NCBI RefSeq assembly: GCF_016613415.1 | Contig: NZ_JACWCT010000085.1 | Span: 1-49,776, forward strand | DNA length: 49,776 nt | Source: Methylobacterium ajmalii | Lineage (GTDB): Bacteria; Pseudomonadota; Alphaproteobacteria; Rhizobiales; Beijerinckiaceae | Direction of reading: 5' to 3' | Shown: piece by piece, positions 35,924 to 45,151 of the stretch | Layout: every line of letters starts with the position of its first letter | Numbering within the stretch: the first letter of the stretch is position 1 | Program-made: the position numbers and the translations under genes | Notes under the pieces: generated by a model | Seen by the model: the letters and a program-made list of their open reading frames with translations, nothing else | The model's database searches: none | Told to the model about the DNA's origin: nothing

Positions 35924-38395
35924 CTATTCGGCCGCCGCCAGATGGGCCTCGCCGTCGCCGACCGGGAAGGTGCAGGTCACCCGGGTGCCGGTCCCGGGCG
36001 CCGACGCGATGTCGATGCGTCCGCCATGCAGCTCCACGAAGGAGCGCACGATCGAGAGCCCCAGGCCGACGCCCCGGTGGCGGGTGCCCAGCGTATGGCT
36101 CTCGAAGCGCTCGAAGACCCGCGCCATCACCTCGGGCGGCATGCCGCGGCCCTGGTCGGCCACCTCCAGCACCAGGCTCTCGCCGTCCTTGCGGGCGCAG
36201 ACCCGCACCTGCTGGCCCGGGGCCGAGAAGCCGACGGCGTTGGACAGGAGGTTGAACAGGATCTGGCGGATGCGCTTGCCGTCGGCGACGAAGCTGCCGA
36301 TGTCGGCCGGCACGTCGAGGACGAGGGCGATGTCTGCCTCCGCCAGCCGGTCGCCGATGCCCCGCACCGCCGCCGCGATCGTGGTCTGCACGTCGACCCG
36401 CTCGCGCGTCAGCTCCATCGAGCCGGCATCGATCGAGGCGAGGTCGAGGATGTCGTTGATGATGACGAGGAGCGCCGCCGAGGAGCGCATGATGTGGTCG
36501 GCGTATTCGCGCTGGCGCGGATTGAGAGCGCCGACGGTCTCGTCGCCGAGGAGTTCGGTGAAGCCGATGATGTTGGTGAGCGGCGAGCGCAGCTCGTAGG
36601 AGACGTGGTGCACGAACTCGTCGCGCAGCCGCGTCGTGCGCTCCAGCGCCTCGTTCTTGTCGGTCAGCGCCCGCTCGACGTTGACGCTCGCCGTCACGTC
36701 GATGTGGGTGAGCAGCGTCGCCCCGTCGGGGAGCGGCTCGGCGGCGCAGTCGAGCATGGTGCCGTCGGCGAGCGCCAGGCGGCAGGTCAGGCCGTGGCGG
36801 GCATCGACGAGGCCGGTCACCGCCTCGCGGATCTGGGTCCAGGGCTCCTCGGCCGGGCTCAACGTGCGGCAGGCCGCGATCACCTGGTCGATATGGGGCT
36901 GGACCTCCAGCATCTCCGGGGTGATGCGCCAGACCTGGGCGAAGGCCCGGTTGGCGAATTTCAGCCGCCCGTCGGTGCCGAACACCGCCACCGGCTCGCG
37001 CAGGGTGTCGAGCGTCTCGCTCTGCACCTGCATCAGGACATTGTAGCGCGATTCGAGGTGGACCCGCTCGGAGACGTCCTCGAACAGGTAGGTCAGCCCC
37101 CCTTGCGGGTTCGGGTCGGCGAGGACGCGGAGCGTCCGCCCGTCGGGCAGGTGCCACCAGTTCTGCTGCGCCTCCGCCGCCCGGTAGGCGCCGAGCACCC
37201 CGGCCTTCCAGCTGCGGAAATCCGCCTGCTCGGGCAGCTTGCGGGCGTTGCGCAGGGCGTCGAGGATCTCGCCGTCGAGCGGCCGGCTCTCCAGGAAGCC
37301 GGGGTCGAGGTCCCAGAGCTGGCGGTAGGCGGCGTTGTGGAAGATCAGCTGCTGGCGCGCGTCGAACATCGCCACCGCGGTGGGCAGCTGGTCGAGGGTG
37401 CGGACGTTGGCGTCCATCTGGCGCTGCAGGTCGGCGCGCACGCTCTCGAGCTCCGAGACGTCGACCGCGATGCCGACGGTGCCGGAATCGGTCGCCACCT
37501 CGGTGACGTCGAGGATGCGGCGCGCGCCCGCCACCACGGCCGAGACCCGGAGCGGGTTGCCGGCGCCGCGGGAGCGGCGGCGATCGGCCTCCTCGCGGGC
37601 GGATCGCTCCAGCAGCTCGGCGCTCTCCCGCACCGCGTGGTCGACGTCGCCGGCCTCCGCGGCGGTGACGTAGGCGGCGTTGGCCCAGGCCAGGCGGCCG
37701 TCGCGGCCGCGGCGCCAGACCGGCTGGGGAATCGCGTCGAGGAGGCCGGCGAGCGCCGACAGCCCGTGGCGGGCCTCCTCCAGGGTGGCGCGCAGCTCGA
37801 CCAGCTCGCGCCGCTCGCCGGTGAGCTCGCGCAGGCGCAGCAGCGCCTGGCCGCCGACCGCCTGGCCCTGCGCCTCGACGGTGCGGCCCTGGAGGGTGTG
37901 GACGGTGCGGCGGAAGCGCTCGCCGCGCCCGCACAGCGCCTCGACCGCGGCGTCGAGGGCGGCGGCGTCGGCGGGCACCAGCCAGGACCCGAAGGCGAGC
38001 ACGCGGCGGGGCGAGCCGGCCCGGGCGGCCTCGGCGGTGATGCCGACGTCGCCCTCGATCCGCGGCTCGCCGCGGGCATCCCAGGTCACGACGACCTGCG
38101 GCTCGGAGCCGAGCAGCAGGTCGGCCCGGTCGTGGGCGCCGCGCAGCTCGGCGAGCTCGGTCGTCAGGGTGTGCTCGCGCCGGGTCCAGCGGGCCCGCTC
38201 GCGCAGGTAGAGCAGCGACAGGATGGTGGCGAAGATCGTCAGCCCGATCAGCACCGCGAAGCCGACGGCGTTGTGCGCGTGCAGCCCCGGGGCCGTCTCC
38301 GCCGCCTGGGCGGCGGCCGCCAGGCCGAGTGCGCCGCCCAAAATGCCGGCGCCCGCGCGGCCGCCGAGCCGCCGCGACGTTCGTCCAACCCCCAT
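35924..38395 (-). CDS. divL: DivL-type PAS sensor, tyrosine in place of the phosphoacceptor histidine
   Basis: 823 residues. One N-terminal membrane helix (AVGFAVLIGLTIFATILSLL) precedes several PAS domains (about residues 220-570, with LDQLPTAVAMFDARQQLIFH and LREPVAVFGTDGRLKFANRA). The DHp helix reads FVHHVSYELRSPLTNIIGFTEL: Tyr600 replaces the usual His. The ATPase domain is complete (N box ILFNLLSNAV, G1 DQGRGMP, G2 GLGLSI). This Tyr is the mark of Caulobacter DivL, which controls CckA-CtrA and cell polarity. Gene order with tsaE, murU and addB agrees. ATG 38395; 38512 is also in frame. Confidence 0.93.
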   Translation of the reverse strand: MGVGRTSRRLGGRAGAGILGGALGLAAAAQAAETAPGLHAHNAVGFAVLIGLTIFATILSLLYLRERARWTRREHTLTTELAELRGAHDRADLLLGSEPQVVVTWDARGEPRIEGDVGITAEAARAGSPRRVLAFGSWLVPADAAALDAAVEALCGRGERFRRTVHTLQGRTVEAQGQAVGGQALLRLRELTGERRELVELRATLEEARHGLSALAGLLDAIPQPVWRRGRDGRLAWANAAYVTAAEAGDVDHAVRESAELLERSAREEADRRRSRGAGNPLRVSAVVAGARRILDVTEVATDSGTVGIAVDVSELESVRADLQRQMDANVRTLDQLPTAVAMFDARQQLIFHNAAYRQLWDLDPGFLESRPLDGEILDALRNARKLPEQADFRSWKAGVLGAYRAAEAQQNWWHLPDGRTLRVLADPNPQGGLTYLFEDVSERVHLESRYNVLMQVQSETLDTLREPVAVFGTDGRLKFANRAFAQVWRITPEMLEVQPHIDQVIAACRTLSPAEEPWTQIREAVTGLVDARHGLTCRLALADGTMLDCAAEPLPDGATLLTHIDVTASVNVERALTDKNEALERTTRLRDEFVHHVSYELRSPLTNIIGFTELLGDETVGALNPRQREYADHIMRSSAALLVIINDILDLASIDAGSMELTRERVDVQTTIAAAVRGIGDRLAEADIALVLDVPADIGSFVADGKRIRQILFNLLSNAVGFSAPGQQVRVCARKDGESLVLEVADQGRGMPPEVMARVFERFESHTLGTRHRGVGLGLSIVRSFVELHGGRIDIASAPGTGTRVTCTFPVGDGEAHLAAAE

Positions 38396-38702
38396 GACCC
38401 GTCCGTCTCCACGCGAACCGGCGCGCCGGTCCTCGACCGGACCGGCACGCCTTTGCGACCTCAACGCTACGCCTGATGAACGCCGGGACCGTCCGCGACC
38501 GCGAATCGGCACCCCTCACCACAGATTCGGCGCGAGCTTAGCGCGGCGCGGATTCGGCCCGGAAGGGGTGAATTGCGGCAAGGCCGACGATGGCGGCGCG
38601 GAGCACCGTCAAGAGCACAGAAATGCCACACTGGTGACAGAACAAAGAAAGAACATTCGATAGGTTGAAACACACACAACCGTGAGCGACGAGCGTACAC
38701 GC
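38396..38702. other. Leader and promoter region of divL, 3' flank of ahcY
   Basis: About 300 bases without a gene. The stretch 38620-38700 is less GC-rich than its surroundings (ACAGAACAAAGAAAGAACAT; TTGAAACACACAC) and is a likely promoter for divL read on the minus strand. I see no convincing CtrA box. Confidence 0.45.
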
Positions 38703-38734
38703 AAAAAGAAGAGCCCGGCCTCGCGGCCGGGCTC
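38703..38734 (-). terminator. Intrinsic terminator of ahcY
   Basis: GAGCCCGGCC (38711-38720) pairs perfectly with GGCCGGGCTC (38725-38734) over TCGC. On the minus strand it is followed by TTCTTTTTG, the usual T run. It lies 31 bases beyond the ahcY stop. Confidence 0.9.
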
Positions 38735-38765
38735 CCACCCCGTCATTGGATGACGACGCTGCCGA

Positions 38766-40172
38766 TCAGTAGCGGTAGTGATCGGGCTTGAACGGACCGG
38801 AGGTCTTCACGCCGATATAGGCGGCCTGGTCGTCGCGCAGCTTGGTCAGCTTGACGCCGATCTTCTCGAGATGAAGCGCCGCGACCTTCTCGTCGAGGGC
38901 CTTGGGCAGAGTATAGACCTTCTTCTCGTACTTGCCCGGGTTGGTCCAGAGCTCGATCTGGGCCAGCGTCTGGTTGGTGAACGAGGCCGACATCACGAAG
39001 GACGGGTGGCCCATGGCGTTGCCGAGGTTCACCAGGCGGCCCTCCGACAGGAGGATGATGCGGTGGCCGTCGGCGAACTCGATCTCGTCGACCTGCGGCT
39101 TGATGTTCTGCCACTTCAGGTTCTTGAGACCCGCGACCTGGATCTCGTTGTCGAAGTGGCCGATGTTGCAGACGATGGCCCGGTCCTTCATCGCCCGCAT
39201 GTGGTCGAGGGTGATGACGTCCTTGTTGCCGGTCGCGGTCACGAAGATGTCGGCGCGCGGCGCGGCATCCTCCATGGTGGTGACCTCGTAGCCTTCCATC
39301 GCGGCCTGGAGCGCGCAGATCGGATCGACCTCCGAGACCATCACGCGGCAGCCGGCGTTGCGCAAGCTGGCGGCCGAGCCCTTGCCGACGTCGCCGAAGC
39401 CCGCCACCATCGCGACCTTGCCGGCCATCATCACGTCGGTGCCGCGGCGGATGCCGTCGACCAGCGACTCGCGGCAGCCGTAGAGGTTGTCGAACTTCGA
39501 CTTGGTGACCGCGTCGTTGACGTTGATCGCCGGGAAGAGGAGCTTGCCCTCGTTGGCGAGCAGGTACAGGCGGTGTACGCCGGTGGTGGTCTCCTCCGAG
39601 ACGCCCTTGATCGCGTCGGCGAGGCCGGCGAACCAGCCCTTCGGCTTCTCGGCCAGCATGCGCTTGAGGAGCGCGAAGAAGATCTCCTCCTCCTCCGAGC
39701 CCGGCTTGTCGAGGAAGGCGGTGTCGCCGTTCTCGGCGCGCAGGCCGAGATGCACGAACATCGTGGCGTCGCCGCCGTCGTCGAGGATCATGTTCGGCAT
39801 GCCGCCGTCATGCCACTCGAACAGCTTGGCGGTGTAGTTCCAGTAATCCTCCAGGGTCTCGCCCTTGATGGCGAAGACCGGGATGCCGGCGGCGGCGATC
39901 GCAGCGGCGGCGTGATCCTGGGTCGAGTAGATGTTGCACGACACCCAGCGGATGTCGGCGCCGAGAGCCTTCAGGGTCTCGATCAGCACCGCGGTCTGGA
40001 TGGTCATGTGCAGCGAGCCGGCGATCTTGGCGCCCTTCAGCGGCTGGCTCGCGGCGTATTCCTCGCGCACGGCCATCAGGCCGGGCATCTCGGTCTCGGC
40101 GATCGCGATCTCCTTGCGGCCGAAATCGGCCAGGGCGATGTCCTTGACGATGTAGTCCTGCGCGCTCGGCAT
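38766..40172 (-). CDS. ahcY: Adenosylhomocysteinase
   Basis: 468 residues, the family length. It hydrolyses S-adenosylhomocysteine to homocysteine and adenosine, keeping methylation reactions going; this matters in methylotrophs with heavy SAM use. The NAD site is [19 protein letters not shown] with the partner acid in VSEVDP. Substrate motifs are visible: [47 protein letters not shown] and the C-terminal KPDHYRY. ATG 40172 begins [21 protein letters not shown] strong terminator follows, and a palindromic operator lies 71 bases upstream of the start. Confidence 0.98.
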   Translation of the reverse strand: MPSAQDYIVKDIALADFGRKEIAIAETEMPGLMAVREEYAASQPLKGAKIAGSLHMTIQTAVLIETLKALGADIRWVSCNIYSTQDHAAAAIAAAGIPVFAIKGETLEDYWNYTAKLFEWHDGGMPNMILDDGGDATMFVHLGLRAENGDTAFLDKPGSEEEEIFFALLKRMLAEKPKGWFAGLADAIKGVSEETTTGVHRLYLLANEGKLLFPAINVNDAVTKSKFDNLYGCRESLVDGIRRGTDVMMAGKVAMVAGFGDVGKGSAASLRNAGCRVMVSEVDPICALQAAMEGYEVTTMEDAAPRADIFVTATGNKDVITLDHMRAMKDRAIVCNIGHFDNEIQVAGLKNLKWQNIKPQVDEIEFADGHRIILLSEGRLVNLGNAMGHPSFVMSASFTNQTLAQIELWTNPGKYEKKVYTLPKALDEKVAALHLEKIGVKLTKLRDDQAAYIGVKTSGPFKPDHYRY

Positions 40173-40242
40173 TGGTCCGTCTCCCGTGTCGTCCGGTTCG
40201 ACGGGGCCTATAGCAGCCGCCCGGCGGGGAGGCAATCAAGAT

Positions 40243-40258
40243 ATAAAGATGTCTTTAT
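40243..40258. promoter_or_regulatory. Palindromic operator upstream of ahcY (SahR-like)
   Basis: ATAAAGATGTCTTTAT: arms ATAAAGA (40243-40249) and TCTTTAT (40252-40258) are exact inverted repeats with a 2-base centre. AT-rich in a very GC-rich region. From memory, ArsR-type SahR regulators of the SAM cycle use a similar palindrome near ahcY. The site also faces the divergent solute-binding gene. Confidence 0.6.
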
Positions 40259-40370
40259 GCGAGCGGTTCGAAGCGGCCCGGCTCGCATCCCCGCCCGTGC
40301 TTGCATGCGTTTTGCAGACGTCAGGCGCGTAACGCGGCCGGACCGGCCGCGCGCCTGCCGGGGTTCATCG

Positions 40371-42014
40371 ATGCGTCACGCCTCCCTCTCGCGCCGCCAG
40401 TGGCTCGCCGGAGCCTCCGCCCTCGCGGCGCTCGGGCCCACCGGCACCGCGCTCGCGCAAGGGGCAGCCCCCGCCGGCCCGGCGGGGGCGCCGTCCGGCA
40501 GCTTGACCTACGGCATCTCGCTGTTCGACCTGCCGCTCACCACCGGCCAGCCGGACCGGGGTGCCGGCGGCTACCAGTTCACCGGGCTCACCCTCTACGA
40601 TCCCCTGGTCGCCTGGGAGCTCGACGTCGCCGACCGGCCGGGCAAGCTGGTGCCGGGGCTCGCCACCGCGTGGGAGAGCGACGCCGCGGATCGCCGCAAC
40701 TGGATCTTCCGCCTGCGCGAGGGGGTCAAGTTCCACGACGGCTCAGGGTTCGACGCCGACGCGGTGATCTGGAACTTCGACAAGGTGCTGGACGCCAAGG
40801 CGCCCCACTACGACCAGCGCCAGGCCTCGCAGGTGCGCCCGCGCCTGCCCTCGGTGGCCTCCTACAAGAAGCTCGACCCGATGACGGTGCAGGTCACCAC
40901 CAAGGCGGTCGACGCGCTGTTTCCCTACCAGATGCTGTGGTTCCTGATCTCGTCGCCGGCGCAGTACGAGGCGGTCGGGCGGGACTGGACCAAGTTCGCG
41001 TTCCAGCCCTCGGGCACCGGCCCCTATCGGCTGGCCGCCCTGGTGCCGCGTGTGCGGCTCGACCTCGTGCCGAACGAGACTTACTGGAACGCCAAGCGGA
41101 TGCCGCGGCTCGCCAAGCTGACGCTGGCCTGCATTCCCGAGGACCTGGCGCGGGCCAACGCCCTTCTCTCCGGCAATGCCGACCTGATCGAGCTGCCCGC
41201 CCCCGACGCGGTGCCGCGCCTCAAGGGTGCGGGCATGCGGGTGACCGGCAACGACACGCCGCATGTCTGGAACTACCACCTGTCGATGCTGGAGGGCAGC
41301 CCGTGGCGCGACCTGCGCCTACGCAAGGCCGCCAACCTCGCCATCGACCGCGACGGGGTGGCGGCGCTGATGGGCGGGCTCGCCACCCCGGCCGTCGGCC
41401 AGGTGCAGCCCTCGAGCCCGTGGTTCGGCAAGCCGGGCTTCCAGATCAAGTACGACGTCGACCAGGCCCGCAAGCTGGTGGGGGAGGCCGGCTACTCGCC
41501 CCAGAACCCGCTGCGCACGACTTTCATCATCCCGACCGGCGGCTCGGGCCAGATGCTGTCGCTGCCGATCAACGAGTTCGTGCAGCAGAGTTGGGCCGAG
41601 GTCGGGATCGCGGTCGAGTTCCGGGCGGTCGAGCTCGAGGTCGCCTACACCGCCTGGCGCCAGGGCGCCGCCGACCCGTCGCTGAAGGGCGTCACCGGCA
41701 GCAACATCGCGTACGTCACCTCCGACCCGCTCTACGCCATCCTGCGCTTCTACGATTCGAAGCAGGTCGCCCCGACCGGCGTGAACTGGAGCCACTACCG
41801 CAACCCGGAGGTGGATCGGCTCTGCGACGCGGTGCGGGCGAGCTTCGACCCGGCCGAGCAGGACATGATGCTGGCGCGCATCCACGAGATCGTGGTGGAC
41901 GACGCGGTGCAGGTCTGGGTCGTGCACGACACCAACCCGCACGCGCTCTCGCGGAAGGTGAAGGGGTACACCCAGGCGCAGCACTGGTTCCAGGACCTGA
42001 CGACCCTGGGATAG
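40371..42014 (+). CDS. Tat-exported ABC solute-binding protein (peptide/nickel type)
   Basis: 547 residues. The signal peptide carries a twin-arginine motif, SRRQWLAGASALAALG, so it should be exported folded by Tat. The mature part fits the SBP_bac_5 family: LTYGISLFDLPL, LYDPLVAWELD, GLATAWESD, FRLREGVKFHDGSGFDADAVIWN and YNPEVD-like tail (YRNPEVDRLCDAV). Binding substrate is unknown (peptides, nickel or opines in the family). No permease or ATPase genes are adjacent, so it is an orphan. ATG 40371 follows a weak site. It is divergent from ahcY and shares its promoter region. Confidence 0.9.
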   Translation: MRHASLSRRQWLAGASALAALGPTGTALAQGAAPAGPAGAPSGSLTYGISLFDLPLTTGQPDRGAGGYQFTGLTLYDPLVAWELDVADRPGKLVPGLATAWESDAADRRNWIFRLREGVKFHDGSGFDADAVIWNFDKVLDAKAPHYDQRQASQVRPRLPSVASYKKLDPMTVQVTTKAVDALFPYQMLWFLISSPAQYEAVGRDWTKFAFQPSGTGPYRLAALVPRVRLDLVPNETYWNAKRMPRLAKLTLACIPEDLARANALLSGNADLIELPAPDAVPRLKGAGMRVTGNDTPHVWNYHLSMLEGSPWRDLRLRKAANLAIDRDGVAALMGGLATPAVGQVQPSSPWFGKPGFQIKYDVDQARKLVGEAGYSPQNPLRTTFIIPTGGSGQMLSLPINEFVQQSWAEVGIAVEFRAVELEVAYTAWRQGAADPSLKGVTGSNIAYVTSDPLYAILRFYDSKQVAPTGVNWSHYRNPEVDRLCDAVRASFDPAEQDMMLARIHEIVVDDAVQVWVVHDTNPHALSRKVKGYTQAQHWFQDLTTLG

Positions 42015-42030
42015 AGGCGGCCCGGAACGC

Positions 42031-42053
42031 ATCGGCCCGTCACACGGGCCGAT
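42031..42053 (+). terminator. Hairpin after the solute-binding gene
   Basis: ATCGGCCCGT (42031-42040) pairs perfectly with ACGGGCCGAT (42044-42053) over CAC. It lies 17 bases after the stop and could serve both convergent genes. Confidence 0.65.
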
Positions 42054-42073
42054 GATCTCGCAGACGACGCTCG

Positions 42074-43171
42074 TCAGCCGCGCAGGGCGGCGTAACCCCG
42101 CCCTGCCACCCGGCGGTCGGCGTCGACCTCCGCGAGGGGACCGACGAACCGCGGCCTGCGCCGGTCCGCGAGCGCATGCACCGCCATTGTCCCGCTCCGC
42201 CCGCGCAGCCGGTACGAACCGAGCGCCTCGGCCTCGATCCCCTCCGGCAGGGCCGGCAGCCGCGCGAGGACGGCCTCCGAGATCAGCACGTCGCGCTTCG
42301 TCTCGCGGCACAGCCCTTCGAGCCGGGCGGTCGTGTTCATGACGTCGCCGAAATACGCGATCTTGTGCCGGTCGACGCCCACCTCCGCCGTCACCACGCT
42401 GCCGCCGTGCAGGGCCGCGCGCAGTTCGGGCACCAGGCCGAAGCGTGCGAGCCAGCTTGCCCGGTCGCGGTCGAGAACCTGGCGGATCGCGAAGATGCAG
42501 GCAACGCAGCGCGCCCGCTCGATGCCTCGCGCGAGCGGCCAGGAGACGATCACCTGATCGCCCACGTAATCGTCGACCTGTCCGCGATGCCGACGCACCG
42601 GCTCGGCGATCGCCGAGAAGACCGCCGTCAGCAGTTCCTGCGCGGCGATGTCGCCGTTTCGATCCGCGTAGGCCGTCGAACCGACGAGATCGAGAAAAAG
42701 GAAGACGCGCTCCTCCCTGACCGGGCGGTGGTAGCGCCCGAGAATGAGGTTCACGAACGTCTCGCCGCCGATCAGGTCGCGCACCCGCAGGACCGACACG
42801 ATGATGGCCGACATGACCAGGGCGAAGGGAATGGTCGAGAGCTTCGGCGTGATCGCCCCCATGAGCGGCTTGTCGACGATGCCGAGCGTCCAGAGGAGCA
42901 GGCCGGTCAGCGCCATGCCGACGACGATCACCAGCACGAGGCTGATCTCGGCAGCGACGACGTAGGCCGGCGTGGGCAGCCGCCGCAGTCGCTCGCTGTA
43001 GCCGGCGAGGAAGACGCCGCGCTGGTAGGCGATGGTGAAAAGGCCGATGAAGGTCCCGTACAGGATGCCCGCGAGCGTCGGCCCGTCGCTGAACAGGAGC
43101 CCATGCAGGGCACCGAACGAGGCGCTCACGGCGGCGATGATGATCCAGAAAGTCGCGGTGCCGCTCGACAT
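42074..43171 (-). CDS. Membrane class III adenylate/guanylate cyclase
   Basis: 365 residues. An N-terminal part with about four membrane helices (ATFWIIIAAVSASFGALHGL; VVAAEISLVLVIVVGMALTG; FALVMSAIIVSVL) is followed by a class III catalytic domain. The first metal Asp is in FLFLDLVGSTAYAD and the second in VDDYVGDQVIVSW; the transition-state region is KIAYFGDVMNTTARLEGL. Product (cAMP or cGMP) is not certain. ATG 43171 has a GAGGAAGA site. It is monocistronic; the gene faces the solute-binding gene's hairpin. Confidence 0.85.
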   Translation of the reverse strand: MSSGTATFWIIIAAVSASFGALHGLLFSDGPTLAGILYGTFIGLFTIAYQRGVFLAGYSERLRRLPTPAYVVAAEISLVLVIVVGMALTGLLLWTLGIVDKPLMGAITPKLSTIPFALVMSAIIVSVLRVRDLIGGETFVNLILGRYHRPVREERVFLFLDLVGSTAYADRNGDIAAQELLTAVFSAIAEPVRRHRGQVDDYVGDQVIVSWPLARGIERARCVACIFAIRQVLDRDRASWLARFGLVPELRAALHGGSVVTAEVGVDRHKIAYFGDVMNTTARLEGLCRETKRDVLISEAVLARLPALPEGIEAEALGSYRLRGRSGTMAVHALADRRRPRFVGPLAEVDADRRVAGRGYAALRG

Positions 43172-43469
43172 CGTCTTCCTCGACTCGGGAACGATGTTGC
43201 ATGATTGAACGAGCGGCAACGACGATACAACGATCATCGGATACTTGGCAGCAGCCGGTAACGCGGCCGGTGCGGCATCGCACAAGCCGCGTCGGGCGGA
43301 GGATCGAACCCCGGAGCGGCGGCGGGTCGTGTCCGGTACGGCCGGCCGGCCGACGAAAAAGGGAGATTGGTTCGCGTGCCGACGTGGATGTGGGTTCGCC
43401 GCGCGGCGAGAGAGACGAACCGCGCCGTCTGATAGGCGGATCCGTCCTCGCCGGACGGGCGTCACCCGC

Positions 43470-44219
43470 TCACCCCTGCCCGAACACCCGCGCCACATCC
43501 TCCTCCCCCATCACCCGGTACTGACCGGGCTCCAGGTCCGCCGGCAGGTCCAGCGCCCCGACCCGGTCGCGGTGCAGCGCCGTCACGTGGTTGCCGACCG
43601 CCGCGAACATCCGCCGGACCTGGTGGTAGCGCCCCTCCGTCAGGGTCACGGCGGCGCTCGTCGGGCCGTGGACCTCGAGATCGACCGGCAGGAGCGGCTT
43701 CTCCTCGCCCTCCAGCATCAGGGTGCCGGAGGAGAAGATCGCACCCTCGTCGCCGCGCAGGGGGCGATCGAGTGTCACCTGGTAGCGCTTCGAGACGCTG
43801 GCCTTCGGCGAGATGATCCGGTGCAGGAGCGCCCCGTCGTCGGTCAGCAGCAGGAGGCCGGAGGTCTCCTTGTCGAGGCGGCCGACGGTGGAGAGCGGCG
43901 GCTCGCGGCGGCGCCAGCGCGGCGGCAGTAGGCCGTAGACGAGCGGGCCGGCCTCCTTGTGCGAGCAGGTGACGCCGAGCGGCTTGTGCAGCATCAGCGC
44001 CACCCCGGGGAGCGGGTCGAGGGGCCTGGTCTGGACGGTGAGACGGGCCGGCAGGTCGGGATCGAGGGCGATGCGCCGGTCGGCGTCCAGCAGGGTTGCG
44101 CCGTCGAGCACGATCGTGCCGGCGCGAGCCAGCATCTGGATCTCGCGGCGCGAGCCGTAGCCGAGATTGGCGAGCAGCCGGTCGAGCCGGACCGACGGGA
44201 CCTTGGCCTTCCCGCTCAT
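43470..44219 (-). CDS. rsuA: 16S rRNA pseudouridine synthase of the RsuA family
   Basis: 249 residues. An N-terminal S4-like domain (VRLDRLLANLGYGSRREIQ) is followed by the pseudouridine synthase domain with catalytic Asp in GRLDKETSGLLLLTDDG and EGRYHQVRRMFAAVGNHV. RsuA makes Psi516 in 16S rRNA. Related enzymes (RluE/F) act on 23S rRNA, so the exact site is inferred. It starts 10 bases after the rsmC-like gene stop, in the same direction, so the two rRNA-modification genes are in one transcript. Confidence 0.9.
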   Translation of the reverse strand: MSGKAKVPSVRLDRLLANLGYGSRREIQMLARAGTIVLDGATLLDADRRIALDPDLPARLTVQTRPLDPLPGVALMLHKPLGVTCSHKEAGPLVYGLLPPRWRRREPPLSTVGRLDKETSGLLLLTDDGALLHRIISPKASVSKRYQVTLDRPLRGDEGAIFSSGTLMLEGEEKPLLPVDLEVHGPTSAAVTLTEGRYHQVRRMFAAVGNHVTALHRDRVGALDLPADLEPGQYRVMGEEDVARVFGQG

Positions 44220-44229
44220 CGCGTGCGGC

Positions 44230-45150
44230 TCATTTGCGCGCCTCGTGGATCTTGTAGCCCTGCGCGGCGGCCCGCTGCGTGACCTCGCGAAACACCTCGC
44301 CGAGCGTCGCCTCGTAGGGCAGATGGGTGTTGGCGGTGAGCCACAGCGTGCCGCCCGGCCGCAAGGCTGCGGCGGCGCGGCGGATGAAGGCCTGGCCCAG
44401 CGCCCGGTCCTCGGCGCCGCCGTCGTGGAAGGGCGGGTTCATCACCACGAAGTCGAGGCGCTCCGGCACCGCATCGGCGGCGCGGGCATCGGCCCATGTC
44501 ACCGTCACGCGCGGCTCGTCGACGTTGCGCCGGGACGCCTCGACCGCCCGGCGGTCGTTGTCGACGAGGGCGAGCGCCGTCACCTTGGGCGAGGCCAGCA
44601 CGGCGTGGGCGAGGATGCCGAGGCCGCAGCCGAGATCGGCACCGCGTCCGGACAGGGCGGGCAGGGTCTCGATCAGCAGGGCGGTGCCGGGATCGATCCG
44701 GTTCCACGAGAAGATGCCCGGCTGCGTCCACAGGCCGATACCGTCGTCGCGCCGCGGTGCGCCCTCGGCGATCGCCGCGTCGAGCCCGGACGGCGCGTCG
44801 GGCCGAACCGTGCGGACGATCCGGTGATGGCTTTTGGCGCTCTCGTCGAGGCGGCAGCCGAAGCCCGAGAGTTCGCGGGCGAGCCGCGAGCCGCCCTTGT
44901 CCTTCGGGGCGAGCACGGTCAGCGCCCCGCCGGGGGCGAGGGCGCGCAAGGCCAGCGCCAGGGTGTGGCGCCGCTCGAGGGTGCCGGGCGGGGCCAGCAC
45001 GGTCAGGCTGTCGAGGGCGCCGGGGGCGAGGTCCTCGAGGGACTCGCTCCCGGGGACCAGGGGGGAGAGCTGCACCGCGCCGTCCGGGACGGCGGCGAGG
45101 TCGGCGGGCGGATGGCCGTAGACGCCCGGCCGGGCGATCGGGTCGGTCAC
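44230..45150 (-). CDS. rsmC: RsmC-like 16S rRNA guanine methyltransferase
   Basis: 306 residues with the duplicated layout of RsmC: a degenerate N-terminal half (GHPPADLAAVPDGAVQL, ALRALAPGGALTVLAP) and a catalytic C-terminal half with ADLGCGLGILAHAVL, LVDNDRRAVEASRRN and the NPPFHDGG signature. RsmC methylates G1207 of 16S rRNA with SAM. The GTG start at 45150 is one base beyond the era stop, so it is translationally linked to the era operon. RsmD- or RlmG-type activity cannot be excluded. Confidence 0.85.
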   Translation of the reverse strand: MTDPIARPGVYGHPPADLAAVPDGAVQLSPLVPGSESLEDLAPGALDSLTVLAPPGTLERRHTLALALRALAPGGALTVLAPKDKGGSRLARELSGFGCRLDESAKSHHRIVRTVRPDAPSGLDAAIAEGAPRRDDGIGLWTQPGIFSWNRIDPGTALLIETLPALSGRGADLGCGLGILAHAVLASPKVTALALVDNDRRAVEASRRNVDEPRVTVTWADARAADAVPERLDFVVMNPPFHDGGAEDRALGQAFIRRAAAALRPGGTLWLTANTHLPYEATLGEVFREVTQRAAAQGYKIHEARK

Positions 45151-45151
45151 G

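Noticed and set aside
35924..38395. Frameshift or sequencing error creating the Tyr in the kinase
   Set aside because: The frame is intact and the same Tyr is characteristic of DivL, which also fits the gene order.
38778..40370. Long plus-strand extension ahead of the solute-binding protein
   Set aside because: It runs antisense through ahcY. The Tat signal at 40371 marks the real start.
40173..40370. SAH riboswitch upstream of ahcY
   Set aside because: I could not find the conserved paired elements; the palindrome is short and looks like a protein-binding site.
43172..43469. Possible tRNA or small RNA in the gap upstream of the cyclase gene
   Set aside because: A GGATCGAACCCC string resembles a T-arm, but no acceptor stem or anticodon arm can be folded around it.
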